A DNA stretch of 64,000 nt from assembly GCA_900315145.1 (NCBI GenBank), contig OMYE01000009.1, positions 1-64,000 on the forward strand, in the 5' to 3' direction. The position numbers and the translations under genes were made by a program. This DNA comes from an uncultured Pseudomonadota bacterium. GTDB taxonomy: Bacteria; Pseudomonadota; Gammaproteobacteria; Enterobacterales; Succinivibrionaceae. Below the pieces are notes generated by a model, which searched no databases, was not told the origin of the DNA, and saw nothing but the letters and a program-made list of their open reading frames with translations. Of the stretch, positions 9,852 through 20,346 are shown piece after piece; the stretch's first letter is position 1, and the number at the start of each line of letters is the position of its first letter.

Positions 9852-10949
9852 ATGATAACAGTAACCGAACAGATTAAGAGACGTAAAACCAGACGCATAA
9901 TGGTAGGTAATGTACCGGTAGGCGGCGATGCACCTATATCCGTACAGAGCATGACCAATACCGATACCACTGATATTGATGGGACCATTAAGCAGATTGG
10001 TGATATTGCCGCAGCCGGTGCTGATATTGTTCGTGTAAGCGTACCTACAATGAAGGCGGCTGAAGCTTTTAAGGAAATCAAGGCGGCAGCCACTATTCCG
10101 GTGGTTGCAGATATTCATTTTGACTACCGTATTGCTTTAAAGGTGGCTGATTACGGGGCTGACTGTCTGCGTATCAATCCCGGTAATATCGGTGATGATG
10201 AAAAGGTAAGAGCTGTTGTTTCATCAGCCCGTGAACACCATATTCCCATAAGAATAGGAGTTAACGGCGGTTCGCTGGAGAAGGAGATTCTGGAGAAATA
10301 CGGTGAGCCTACACCGGAAGCTCTGGTGGAATCAGCCATGCATCATATCGATATTCTTGATAAGCTTGATTTTCAGGATTTTAAAATCAGTGTAAAAGCC
10401 TCTGACGTTTTTGTGGCATATGAGGCCTATAAGCTTTTAAGCCAGAAGATTGAGCAGCCTTTACATCTCGGTATTACTGAGGCCGGAGGTATGCGCAAGG
10501 GGTCTGTGATGAGTGCCATTGGTCTTTCATGGTTACTTAAGGAAGGTATCGGTGATACCATGAGGGTTTCCCTGGCGGCCGATCCTGTTGAAGAGGTCAA
10601 GGTAGCATTTGATATTCTCAAGGTGCTGAAGCTTCGTACCAGAGGTATTAATTTTGTGGCATGTCCTACCTGTTCACGCCGCGGTTTTGATGTAATTGGA
10701 ACCGTAAATGAACTGGAAAGCAGGCTTGTCGACGTTACCGAACCTCTCAGTGTGGCTATCATGGGGTGTGTGGTAAACGGTCCCGGTGAAGCGTCCCGTG
10801 CTAATATCGGTGTATGTGGGGCTGCAGAAAGAAGTTATTATTATCAGGATGGTGAAAGACAGGATCGAATTCCTAATGAAATGCTGGTGGATGAGCTTGA
10901 AAAACGTATCAGAGCCTATCTTGCCGGTAGAAAGAAGATTATTTCATAA
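9852..10949 (+). CDS. ispG: 4-hydroxy-3-methylbut-2-enyl diphosphate synthase IspG
   Basis: IspG converts MEcPP to HMBPP in the MEP isoprenoid pathway using a [4Fe-4S] cluster. The cluster ligands are CPTC (near residue 268) and the cysteine in [11 protein letters not shown] (near 302), with the conserved glutamate in the same motif. The TIM-barrel start contains [10 protein letters not shown] and [10 protein letters not shown]. The protein has 365 residues, typical of the bacterial short form. The gene begins two bases after the rodZ stop, so translation is likely coupled. Confidence 0.95.
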   Translation: MITVTEQIKRRKTRRIMVGNVPVGGDAPISVQSMTNTDTTDIDGTIKQIGDIAAAGADIVRVSVPTMKAAEAFKEIKAAATIPVVADIHFDYRIALKVADYGADCLRINPGNIGDDEKVRAVVSSAREHHIPIRIGVNGGSLEKEILEKYGEPTPEALVESAMHHIDILDKLDFQDFKISVKASDVFVAYEAYKLLSQKIEQPLHLGITEAGGMRKGSVMSAIGLSWLLKEGIGDTMRVSLAADPVEEVKVAFDILKVLKLRTRGINFVACPTCSRRGFDVIGTVNELESRLVDVTEPLSVAIMGCVVNGPGEASRANIGVCGAAERSYYYQDGERQDRIPNEMLVDELEKRIRAYLAGRKKIIS

Positions 10950-10996
10950 AAACTGAATTATCCGGGAGCACCTGTTAAAAACAGGTATCCCTTATT

Positions 10997-11031
10997 CATG
11001 CCGCCCGCAGGTGCCGGCATGTGTTTTTTTT
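10997..11031 (+). terminator. Terminator after ispG
   Basis: CATGCCG and CGGCATG form a seven-base-pair stem around a GC-rich loop and are followed by TGTTTTTTTT. It separates the rodZ-ispG unit from hisS. Confidence 0.8.
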
Positions 11032-11172
11032 GTGTTGTTTAAAATTACTGACGGTGTGCCGGAAGTTCCGAAAAGACGGTATATTCATGATACGATATGG
11101 TTATAAGTCTCTTACAGAACAGCTGACCGGCATGACGGATTTGATAAATGTGAATTAGGGAAGCTAAGAAAA

Positions 11173-12441
11173 GTGGCGGTTAAAATCAACGCAATCAGAG
11201 GTATGAACGATTTATTACCTCAAAACAGCAGTGTATGGCAGCAGGTTGAAGGAGTTCTGAAATCAACGGCTGCATCATTCGGCTTCAGTGAAATCCGGTT
11301 CCCGGTAGTGGAGAAAACCGGTCTTTTCTGCCGTGCCATCGGTGAAGTTACCGATGTTGTAGAAAAGGAAATGTATACATTTACCGATCGTGACGGTGAT
11401 TCTCTGTCTTTACGACCTGAAGGTACTGCCGGATGTGTCAGAGCCTGTCTGGAAAATTCACTGCTTCATGGTCAGGAGCAGAGACTCTGGTATATCGGAC
11501 CGATGTTCCGTCATGAAAGACCTCAGAAGGGGCGCTATCGTCAGTTCCATCAGTTCGGTAGCGAAGTATTCGGTATCAAGGGACCGGACATTGACGCGGA
11601 AATTATCGCCTTTACCGCAACTGTTCTTGAAAAGTTCGGCCTGAAGGATCATGTTACTCTGCAGCTCAATTCTCTCGGTTCCTCCGAGGAAAGGGCCGCC
11701 TATCGGGATGCTCTGGTGGCATTTTTGGAACAGCATAAGGAATCTCTTGATGAGGACTGCCGTCGCAGAATGTATACCAATCCTTTAAGAGTACTTGATA
11801 CCAAAAACGAGGATATTATCAGAATTCTCGCTGATGCTCCGAAATTAAGTGACTATTTCGGCGAGGAAACTAGAAATCATTTCGCCGGACTCTGTTCACG
11901 TCTTGATAGTCTGGGAATCAAATATGAGCTCAACAGCCGTCTGGTTCGCGGTCTTGATTATTACAATCTGACTGTATTCGAATGGGTAACCGAGGCTTTG
12001 GGGTCTCAGGGTACTGTCTGCGGCGGCGGTCGTTATGACGGACTGGTTGAACAGCTTGGAGGTCAGAGCACTCCGGCTATCGGTTTTGCCATCGGGCTGG
12101 AGAGACTGATTCTGCTTCTTGAAACTCTTAATCTTGTACAGGGAATTCCGGCTGTGGATATTATGATTTGCGCTATGGGGGATGAGCCTGAAAAGCAGCA
12201 GCTCCAGATTGCCATGGATTTGCGCCGGGAACTGCCAGAGCTCAGAATTATGACTCACTGCGGTGGCGGCAAGTTTAAGAAACAGATGGCACATGCTGAT
12301 AAATCCGGCGCCCGTTTTGCCGTGATTATCGGTGAAGATGAAATTGCCAGCAGGGTATTAAGTGTTAAGGATCTGCGTTCAGGAGAACAGCAGACAGTTG
12401 AAATGGCGGCAGCAGCTGCTTATTTTAAGAGCGTATTTTAA
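11173..12441 (+). CDS. hisS: Histidyl-tRNA synthetase
   Basis: This class II aminoacyl-tRNA synthetase charges tRNA-His. Motif 2 is visible as [21 protein letters not shown] (split here by family motif: FRHERPQ, then RYRQFHQ). The histidine-specific [13 protein letters not shown] and motif 3 [11 protein letters not shown] are also present. The 422 residues match the family, and a C-terminal anticodon-binding domain follows. The start is GTG at 11173, preceded by GGGAAG. The order hisS-yfgM-bamB-der matches E. coli. Confidence 0.96.
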   Translation: MAVKINAIRGMNDLLPQNSSVWQQVEGVLKSTAASFGFSEIRFPVVEKTGLFCRAIGEVTDVVEKEMYTFTDRDGDSLSLRPEGTAGCVRACLENSLLHGQEQRLWYIGPMFRHERPQKGRYRQFHQFGSEVFGIKGPDIDAEIIAFTATVLEKFGLKDHVTLQLNSLGSSEERAAYRDALVAFLEQHKESLDEDCRRRMYTNPLRVLDTKNEDIIRILADAPKLSDYFGEETRNHFAGLCSRLDSLGIKYELNSRLVRGLDYYNLTVFEWVTEALGSQGTVCGGGRYDGLVEQLGGQSTPAIGFAIGLERLILLLETLNLVQGIPAVDIMICAMGDEPEKQQLQIAMDLRRELPELRIMTHCGGGKFKKQMAHADKSGARFAVIIGEDEIASRVLSVKDLRSGEQQTVEMAAAAAYFKSVF

Positions 12442-12453
12442 TAGGAGTGAAAT

Positions 12454-13260
12454 ATGGACATTATTGAAGCAGATGCGCAGCAAAGGGAAGAAGAACTTCA
12501 CAAGTGGTGGCAGGAAAACTGGAAAAATATTGCCGGCGGTGTGGTTTTGGCTATAGCTCTGATAACCGGTATGTACATGTACAGAGATTACAATCAGAAG
12601 AAAATGTATGAAAATGCCGGAGATTTCTACAGCAACGTTATCAGCGTCAACATGGCTGATGCAGAAGGGGTAGAAAAGGTAAACAGCTTTATCAGCGCCC
12701 ATAACAAGGATGTATACAGTCAGCTTGCAGCACTTTCTCTTGCCAAACAGCTGGTCAGTGAAAAGAAATATCAGGAAGCAGTCGACGTTTTAAGTAAAAC
12801 AGTCGGTGCCGGAAAAGATACTGTAATTGATGATATTACCCGAATGAGAATCGCCCGCCTTAATATTGAACTTAAAAAGTTTGATGAGGCGGAAAAGGCT
12901 ATCGACTCCCTGAGTGCCAAGAATGCAGAAGCCTTTAATTTTGCCGCTCTTTCTCTTAAGGGTGATTTAAGAAAGGCTCAGGGTAAAAATCAGGAGGCTC
13001 TTGCTTTATACGACGAAGCTCTGGAAAAGGCAACCTCCGCCGATGATACCACCATCGTAAAGATGAAGAGAGATTCTCTTAAGACTACTGCCGGTGCCAG
13101 TGTTCCTGCAGGTTCTGTACAGAAAGCTGAAGCAGTTAATACTCTTGAGGCTGAAGCAGTTAAGACATCTGAAGCTGATACTGCTGCTCAGAATAACGGG
13201 GAAGAAAAAGGTGTGGCTCAGTCTGCCAGTGACAGTACTCAGGAAAACAAGGCCGAATAA
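12454..13260 (+). CDS. yfgM: YfgM, ancillary SecYEG translocon subunit
   Basis: YfgM is an inner-membrane protein that works with PpiD beside SecYEG in handing proteins over to periplasmic chaperones. The short cytoplasmic start (EEELHKWWQENWK) precedes one membrane helix around residues 27-44. A periplasmic TPR-like domain follows to about residue 205. The last 60 or so residues are an extra Ala/Glu/Ser-rich tail, making 268 residues against about 206 in E. coli. The site AGGAG lies just before the ATG. It starts 12 bases after hisS. Confidence 0.92.
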   Translation: MDIIEADAQQREEELHKWWQENWKNIAGGVVLAIALITGMYMYRDYNQKKMYENAGDFYSNVISVNMADAEGVEKVNSFISAHNKDVYSQLAALSLAKQLVSEKKYQEAVDVLSKTVGAGKDTVIDDITRMRIARLNIELKKFDEAEKAIDSLSAKNAEAFNFAALSLKGDLRKAQGKNQEALALYDEALEKATSADDTTIVKMKRDSLKTTAGASVPAGSVQKAEAVNTLEAEAVKTSEADTAAQNNGEEKGVAQSASDSTQENKAE

Positions 13261-13332
13261 GTTTTTTGCTCTGCAGTACGCATATGAGTGCCGGAGACAG
13301 TAGTTTACAATAACAATTTAGGGAGATTTTTA

Positions 13333-14529
13333 ATGTCAGGCTTAAAAAAGAAGCTGATACTTACAGGTATTGCCGCAGTTATGATGCTGGGCGGCTGTTC
13401 AAAGGATATAGACGTCTACGAACCGGTACCTGCCCCGTTTGTTAAGAATGTTATCGAGACCAAGATTCTCTGGAAAAAGTCTGTCGGTTCCGGTGTTGGT
13501 AAATATTACACCCAGCTGGCTCCGACCTTCGATGAGGTGAAGGTATACGCCGCTTCAAGAAACGGCGATGTCTACGCTTTCAACAAGGATGACGGATCAA
13601 GGGAATGGCATCTGGATATTGATGATGAGGAGGAGAATGACAACCGTCGCTCCACCCGTTTGTCCGGAGGTCTGGTGGTTTCATACGGCACTCTTTATGT
13701 AACCAGTGAAAACGGTTATCTCTACGCCATTGATGCTACTGACGGCGTACTGAAATGGAAGGCGAATGTAGGACAGGAGATTATGTCAGCCCCCGGTGCC
13801 AGTATGGATAAGGTGTTTGTGCTGACAATCACCGGGCAGCTCCTTGCCTTTGATGCCGATACCGGGGAGAAACTCTGGAGCAACGGCAATGACGGAGCAG
13901 TAATATCCCTAAGGGGAGACAGTTCTCCTCTGCCGCTCGGCAATCAGGTGGTTTTATACGGGACCTCCGGGGGGAAGGTTAATATTGTTTCCCAGGAATC
14001 AGGGGTTCTGATTAATCAGATAAAAGTGAATGTTTCCAGCGGTGCCACCCAAATCGCCCGTCTAAACGATGTAAATAGCACCCCGCTGAACATTCTTAAC
14101 GAAGTATACACCGTAGCTTTCAATGGCAACCTGCAGGGGGTGGTACTTCCGGAAATAAAACATCTGTGGAAACGTCAGTATTCATCATGTTTGAATATGG
14201 CCAGCGATTCCACCGATCTGGCTATTACTGATGTGTCAGGGCATGTTTATGCCATTATCCGTGTGGATGGTACGCAGAGATGGGCTAATACCAGCCTCAC
14301 CTACCGTAACGTCACCGCACCGGTATATTTCAAAAGACATGTGGTAGTAGGGGACTATGAAGGATATATCTACCTGATGGACGATGCTACAGGAGAAATC
14401 AAATCCATGAGGCAGATTGACAGCAGCGGATTATACACTGCACCTGTGGCTGATGAACAGGCTATGTATATTCAGGCGCGTGACGGAAGTCTGTATGCTG
14501 TTGATATTGCCGGGGATGACGCCGAATAG
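13333..14529 (+). CDS. bamB: Outer membrane assembly lipoprotein BamB
   Basis: BamB is the beta-propeller lipoprotein of the BAM complex that inserts outer-membrane proteins. The signal peptide ends in the lipobox LGGC around residue 21. PQQ-like propeller blades follow, recognisable as repeated LYAIDATDGVLKWK, LLAFDADTGEKLW and YLMDDATGEI. I chose the ATG at 13333 (398 residues) because it begins the signal peptide and is preceded by GGGAGA. The gene sits between yfgM and der, as in other gammaproteobacteria. Confidence 0.94.
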   Translation: MSGLKKKLILTGIAAVMMLGGCSKDIDVYEPVPAPFVKNVIETKILWKKSVGSGVGKYYTQLAPTFDEVKVYAASRNGDVYAFNKDDGSREWHLDIDDEEENDNRRSTRLSGGLVVSYGTLYVTSENGYLYAIDATDGVLKWKANVGQEIMSAPGASMDKVFVLTITGQLLAFDADTGEKLWSNGNDGAVISLRGDSSPLPLGNQVVLYGTSGGKVNIVSQESGVLINQIKVNVSSGATQIARLNDVNSTPLNILNEVYTVAFNGNLQGVVLPEIKHLWKRQYSSCLNMASDSTDLAITDVSGHVYAIIRVDGTQRWANTSLTYRNVTAPVYFKRHVVVGDYEGYIYLMDDATGEIKSMRQIDSSGLYTAPVADEQAMYIQARDGSLYAVDIAGDDAE

Positions 14530-14595
14530 TACGTCTGTCCGTTTCCGGTATGATGCGGATTTATTTATGCTGTAAGACCGGCTTACACATTAACC

Positions 14596-14630
14596 GGCCT
14601 GCCGGATCCGGCGGGCCAGTTTTAATTTTT
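14596..14630 (+). terminator. Hairpin and T-run between bamB and der
   Basis: The 12-base palindrome GCCGGATCCGGC is flanked by GGCC on both sides and followed by TTTTAATTTTT, a good Rho-independent terminator. It ends just before the der ribosome-binding site, so der may depend on read-through or on its own promoter. Confidence 0.75.
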
Positions 14631-14647
14631 ATGAGAGGAACCAAACT

Positions 14648-16294
14648 GTGTCTAAGGTTGTTGCTTTAGTAGGTCGTCCCAACGTGGGAAAATCTACACT
14701 TTTTAACAGACTCACTAAAACCCGAGATGCTCTGGTGGCAGATTTTCCGGGACTGACCCGTGACCGTAAATACGGTCGAGCCATGTACAATGACTATGAA
14801 TACATTTTGATTGATACCGGCGGTATTGACGGCAGTGAAGAAGGTATTGAAACCAGAATGGCTGAACAGTCGCTTCAGGCCATTGATGAAGCTGATCTGG
14901 TGTTCTTCCTTGTTGATGCCCGTAATGGTCTGACCAGCGGTGATTACATGATTGCCGACTATATAAGACGTCATCAGAAAAAGACTGTACTTGTAGCCAA
15001 CAAGATTGACGGACTCGATTCAGATGTGGCTACTGCCGAGCTTTATGCTCTCGGTATCAGCAATATCTACCCTATTTCAGCAACCCACGGTCGCGGTCTT
15101 AGTTCTCTTCTTGATGAGGTTCTGTCTCCGGTACTTTCCGATGGAGAGGAACATGAACTGCCGCAGGCAGGTCCGTTTGATGATCCTGAGGCTATAAAGT
15201 GGGAAAAAGGCTTTGATTTCCTTGATAACGTACCTATGGACAAGGAAGCCGGCGGTTTCGACTGGCATGCGTGGAAACTGCGTCATCAGAAAAAGGATGA
15301 TGCAGGTGATACTGATGGTGAATCCGGTTCTGAAAAAGCTGAAGCAGGGGAAAAGAAGCCTGAAAATGATGAAGAACATGATGGTTCCTTCAGTGATTTG
15401 CCGATTAAGTTTGCCATTGTCGGCCGTCCTAATGTCGGTAAATCTACATTAACCAACAGAATGCTTGGTGAAGAGCGGGTTATTGTTTACGATATGCCTG
15501 GAACAACCAGAGACTCTATCTACATTCCTCTTAAGAAGGAGGATCAGGAGTATATCGTTATAGATACAGCTGGTGTCCGTAAGCGTAAGAAGGTTAACGA
15601 GGCTGTTGAGAAGTTTTCCGTGGTTAAGACTCTGCAGGCAATTGAAGACAGTAATGTTACCATTTTGGTGATTGATGCCAATGCAGGGGTTACCGATCAG
15701 GATCTGAGTCTGCTGAGCTTTATTATTCAGAGTGGTCGTTCGCTGGTTATTGCTGTGAATAAATGGGACGGACTTGATAAAGAAGTTAAGGAAAAGGTTA
15801 AGCAGGATCTTGAATTGCGTTTAGGATTTGTGGATTTTGCAGAAATTCATTTTATCTCAGCTTTGCATGGAACCGGTGTAGGTCATCTTTTTGAATCTAT
15901 TTTAAGTGCCTATAAGTCTGCAACAACCCGTGTCAGCACATCAAAGCTCAACCGTATTCTGACTATGGCTACTCAGGAACTGCAGCCGCCACTTTCCAAC
16001 GGACGTCGTGTTAAGCTGAAATATGCCCATGCAGGCGGTTACAATCCTCCGCGTATTATTATTCATGGTAATAAAACAGGTGATCTTACTGATGCCTACA
16101 AGCGCTATCTGAACAATTATTATCGTAAGAGTCTGCATATTATCGGTACTCCGATAAGCCTTGAATTCCATGACAGTGAAAATCCGTTTGAAGGCAAGAA
16201 GAACAAGCTTACCCAGAGTCAGATAAGAAAGCGTAAGAGAATGATGGACTTTGTGAAAAAGGCTAAAAAGGATCGTAAAAACAAGAAAAGATAA
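14648..16294 (+). CDS. der: Ribosome-assembly GTPase Der (EngA)
   Basis: Der has two tandem GTPase domains and acts in 50S ribosome assembly. Both P-loops read GRPNVGKST (near residues 8 and 260), with paired DTGG and DTAG switch motifs and NKID and NKWD specificity motifs. A C-terminal KH-like domain ends in a lysine/arginine-rich tail. At 548 residues it is about 58 longer than E. coli Der, mostly because of an acidic linker around residues 180-250. The start is GTG at 14648 with GAGAGGA upstream. Confidence 0.96.
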   Translation: MSKVVALVGRPNVGKSTLFNRLTKTRDALVADFPGLTRDRKYGRAMYNDYEYILIDTGGIDGSEEGIETRMAEQSLQAIDEADLVFFLVDARNGLTSGDYMIADYIRRHQKKTVLVANKIDGLDSDVATAELYALGISNIYPISATHGRGLSSLLDEVLSPVLSDGEEHELPQAGPFDDPEAIKWEKGFDFLDNVPMDKEAGGFDWHAWKLRHQKKDDAGDTDGESGSEKAEAGEKKPENDEEHDGSFSDLPIKFAIVGRPNVGKSTLTNRMLGEERVIVYDMPGTTRDSIYIPLKKEDQEYIVIDTAGVRKRKKVNEAVEKFSVVKTLQAIEDSNVTILVIDANAGVTDQDLSLLSFIIQSGRSLVIAVNKWDGLDKEVKEKVKQDLELRLGFVDFAEIHFISALHGTGVGHLFESILSAYKSATTRVSTSKLNRILTMATQELQPPLSNGRRVKLKYAHAGGYNPPRIIIHGNKTGDLTDAYKRYLNNYYRKSLHIIGTPISLEFHDSENPFEGKKNKLTQSQIRKRKRMMDFVKKAKKDRKNKKR

Positions 16295-16327
16295 TCGTTT
16301 TTCGGTCTGAAAGTAAGATGTAAGATG

Positions 16328-16360
16328 CCTGACCGGATCCTCCGGTCAGGTATTTATTTA
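16328..16360 (+). terminator. Terminator after der
   Basis: CCTGACCGGA and TCCGGTCAGG form a ten-base-pair stem around TCC, followed by TATTTATTT. Confidence 0.8.
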
Positions 16361-16409
16361 AGTTTTTGATTTAATATGTGTTTTTATGTTTTAAAACATT
16401 GAGGATATC

Positions 16410-16898
16410 ATGATGGCTGTTGATTCATCTTTGTGCTCATGCGGTTCAAAGAAGAAATATAGAGACTGCTGTGAACCATACCATAAAGGTCTCAGAAAGA
16501 CCTGTCATTCACCGCTAGAGGTGCTGAAAAGCCGCTACAGTGCTTATTGCCATGATGACGGGGAGTATGTACTGTCATCATGGGAGGAACATTTCCGTCC
16601 TAAAGTTTCAGCAAAAAAGATGATTCGGGAAATTAAATCCATGAAGTATACCGGATTGAAGATTCATGGTGTTGTCTATACTGATGAAGCCGGTGAAAAC
16701 GCTCAGATCTACTATACGGTAAGATACAGGGTAGGTACAGCCTTCGGTGAAAGTTCCAGTATTTCTAATTTTGTAAAAAAGGATGGTGTCTGGTATTACA
16801 CTGATGATGTGGCTAAAGAGCTTGTGCCTTTTATGACTGCAGCTTTTAAGGCTGAATCCGTGAGCGAAGAAGAGAATAAGATTCCGGTACAGGTCTGA
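16410..16898 (+). CDS. ychJ: YchJ family (UPF0225) SEC-C motif protein
   Basis: The 162-residue protein starts with a SEC-C type zinc motif, CSCGSKKKYRDCC, followed by the family signature SPLEVLKSRYSAYC and a cystatin-like domain. The biochemical role of YchJ is not established; the zinc motif resembles the C-terminal tail of SecA. GAGG precedes the ATG pair at 16410/16413. It stands alone between the terminator of der and the convergent gdhA. Confidence 0.88.
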   Translation: MMAVDSSLCSCGSKKKYRDCCEPYHKGLRKTCHSPLEVLKSRYSAYCHDDGEYVLSSWEEHFRPKVSAKKMIREIKSMKYTGLKIHGVVYTDEAGENAQIYYTVRYRVGTAFGESSSISNFVKKDGVWYYTDDVAKELVPFMTAAFKAESVSEEENKIPVQV

Positions 16899-17018
16899 GA
16901 GCTCTCCATGTTCAGGTGGAGTCATTGAATTATAATTCCGTAATACGCGATAAATATCTGCCTGATGCTTTGTTTCACCGGTACTCCCGGCGATAGCCAG
17001 GAAAGAACTCAAAACAAT

Positions 17019-17046
17019 AAAGCCTCACTTTAAAGTGAGGCTTTTT
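17019..17046. terminator. Bidirectional terminator between ychJ and gdhA
   Basis: A perfect palindrome (AAAGCCTCACTTT and its complement, 17019-17044) is followed by T-runs on both strands. It can stop transcripts of ychJ and of the convergent gdhA. Confidence 0.9.
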
Positions 17047-17085
17047 AATTTTAGTTAGATGCTTGAAGCATCAGTACGACAGGTA

Positions 17086-18471
<1,386 letters not shown>

Positions 18472-18533
18472 CTATAAAGCTTGTGTGCAACAACATCTGG
18501 CATCAGTGATAACCAAAATACACGCAAATACAT

Positions 18534-18562
18534 ATTATTTTTTTAATAACATAAAATGTCAA
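18534..18562 (-). promoter_or_regulatory. gdhA promoter
   Basis: On the minus strand TTGACA (18562-18557) is followed after 17 bases by AATAAT (18539-18534), a near-consensus sigma70 promoter. The leader would be about 100 bases long. Confidence 0.75.
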
Positions 18563-19139
18563 GAAATTATGAATAAATTGTTTGAATATTTTTCTGAGTA
18601 TTTGTTGTTTTTTTTCAGTAATGACAATGCATAGGCGATTTTTATGCCGGTTTCTGTTTTTTGCATAATTATGCAGATATGCGGCTTTGGGGCACTGTAT
18701 CAGGATTGATTTTTCAGTAAAAAAATATTTTTCTGATGTTATTTATGGGCGGAAAATGATTAAAAACAACTTTTTGTCCGGTTTTATCGGCAAACATGCG
18801 GATGAAAACGGATATGACTGCCGGAACTTTTTCCCTGATTAATAAGTTTGTGTGTTTATGATTCGTAAACATAAGGTCTGGAAGAGCAAATATAGAACCG
18901 GAAAATATGACGGCAGATGACGTGACGTATCTGAATATTGAAAAAAAACGGAAAGATGAATAAGGATGCTACGATAAATACCAGTATTGTTTACCGGCTT
19001 CTTCTTTTAACAGTCTTTATCCGTATTGATATAAGGAAGGAAATACGCAGCCTGGTATCCCGTAATGAGATTATATGAGCCGGTTGCCGGCAGTGACTGT
19101 CAAATGACGGCAGGACATGCGTCCTGCCATGATCTATGA
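18563..19139. other. Gene-free AT-rich region upstream of gdhA
   Basis: About 580 bases without a supportable gene on either strand. The only clear structure is the hairpin at 19109-19128, next to the small basic gene. Confidence 0.4.
19109..19128 (-). terminator. Strong hairpin downstream of the small basic gene
   Basis: GGCAGGAC and GTCCTGCC form a perfect eight-base-pair stem with a four-base loop, 11 bases past the stop of the 46-codon minus-strand gene. No T-run follows on the minus strand, so it may protect or process the mRNA rather than terminate it. Confidence 0.5.
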
Positions 19140-19280
19140 TTAACTGTCACTGCGTTCAAAATGAATGGTGTAAAGAACGTGTCGACGCTGTCTGTTGCGT
19201 CTCTTTGCCTGTATTGATGGATTTCTGTGCTTGGAAATTCGGCTGGCAGTGAACTTAGACAATTTAAGACCTCTTTTCAT
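19140..19280 (-). CDS. Small very basic protein of unknown function
   Basis: This short gene encodes 46 residues beginning MKRGLKLSKFTASRISKHR and continuing through AKRRNRQRRHVLYTIHF. About a third of the residues are Lys, Arg or His, which suggests binding to RNA, ribosomes or DNA (inference). An excellent ribosome-binding site, TTAGGAG, lies seven bases before the ATG at 19280, and a stable hairpin follows the stop. It resembles small ribosome-associated proteins in composition only; I do not recognise it as a known ribosomal protein, Sra, RMF or ArfA. It stands alone in a gene-poor interval. Confidence 0.6.
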   Translation of the reverse strand: MKRGLKLSKFTASRISKHRNPSIQAKRRNRQRRHVLYTIHFERSDS

Positions 19281-20346
19281 TGTTTACTCCTAAGGATGTT
19301 ATACCACTGTGAATCCATGTTTAACGGAGCTTGTTCAGAAAGCAAGCGCTGTTTCTGTCTCGCCGGTATTTTTTACGGCCTGCCGGATTTATGAGAGGCA
19401 GGTTATTATGCAGAATAAGAGTGCGTTTGTTTCCAGTGTTATACAGTGGCGTATAAATAAAATCATGCAAAACCGGTATACCTTTTTAAAAGCACCCGGT
19501 GTTTTTAAAAAGGAAAACGAAGAAGTACCTGTTATCCCCATGAAACTCCGGCAACAGACAGGATTCATCAGACCCGGAATGGGGGATTTTTCCTTACAGC
19601 TTCTCTTCGTGGCTGTCACTGGAGACTTTTTTCATTATATCCATCCCGGAGAGCCTGTGTGTACGGAGTCCGGTAAGAAAACAGCATGGTGGGAGTTTTC
19701 CTGTGTGTCAGTCAACACATAATATGTAATATTATGAAAACACCTGAAGTATATGTCGCAGGAAATCAGTTTTATTATGTCTGTCTGAAACTGTCTTTTT
19801 TTATTTTATGCAGTATCCCGCCGGATTATTTTCAGGAGCGTGGTTCTTTCTTCTTTCCCAAAGTACCGATATATATAATGCTACTGCTTATTATAGGACC
19901 ATTATTCATAAAAACAAGGTGTTTAAAAATAAATAAAAACCGTTATAAATCAAAAGCAACTCGGACTATGCACCTCCTTTGTCTGTTTGCAAGGATGCGG
20001 AAATAGAGGCTGAATGTACGTCAGTTGCCGGTAATCGTGATTTTTTCAAAAAATAAACGATGGGAATTATGTGCTGTGCAGCGGTTTCAGACTGTATTTT
20101 CATAAAAAGGCGGTTTACTGTTTAATAAATCCGCTTTTTCAGGATTCTTCGTGTTATTAAGACTTTTAAAATAAAGATCAAATAAAGTTAATGCAACCAT
20201 TATTGTAGATTAACATTAGTTGATGTGTACTTTTATCACATTTTTAACTATAATTATGGTGTTTTTTTATTCCTCATTTTTTTAATCAACTCCGGAATTT
20301 CTCCTGCGGGTTGGTTGTTGTATTTAGGTTCAAATAGAGAAATCTT
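19281..20346. other. Gene-poor interval between the small basic gene and purL
   Basis: About 1.07 kb. A plus-strand frame of about 104 codons from ATG 19408 has a reasonable GAGAGGCAGG site but no recognisable motif, and it contains a large inverted repeat, so I do not call it. A hairpin near 20106-20142 (GGCGG ... CCGC flanked by A and T tracts) resembles a terminator. TATAAT at 20249-20254 may be the purL -10, without a clear -35. Confidence 0.4.
19481..19513. repeat. Inverted repeat in the gene-poor region
   Basis: CCTTTTTAAAA at 19481-19491 is repeated in reverse complement at 19503-19513. The arms extend inwards through CACC/GGTG with one mismatch, leaving almost no loop. It could form a long hairpin or bind a dimeric protein. 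Confidence 0.5.

Noticed and set aside
19309..19722. Plus-strand frame of 137 codons (or 104 from ATG 19408)
   Set aside because: It has no recognisable motif, contains the long inverted repeat at 19481-19513 and shows an irregular residue pattern. The GAGAGGCAGG before 19408 is the only point in favour.
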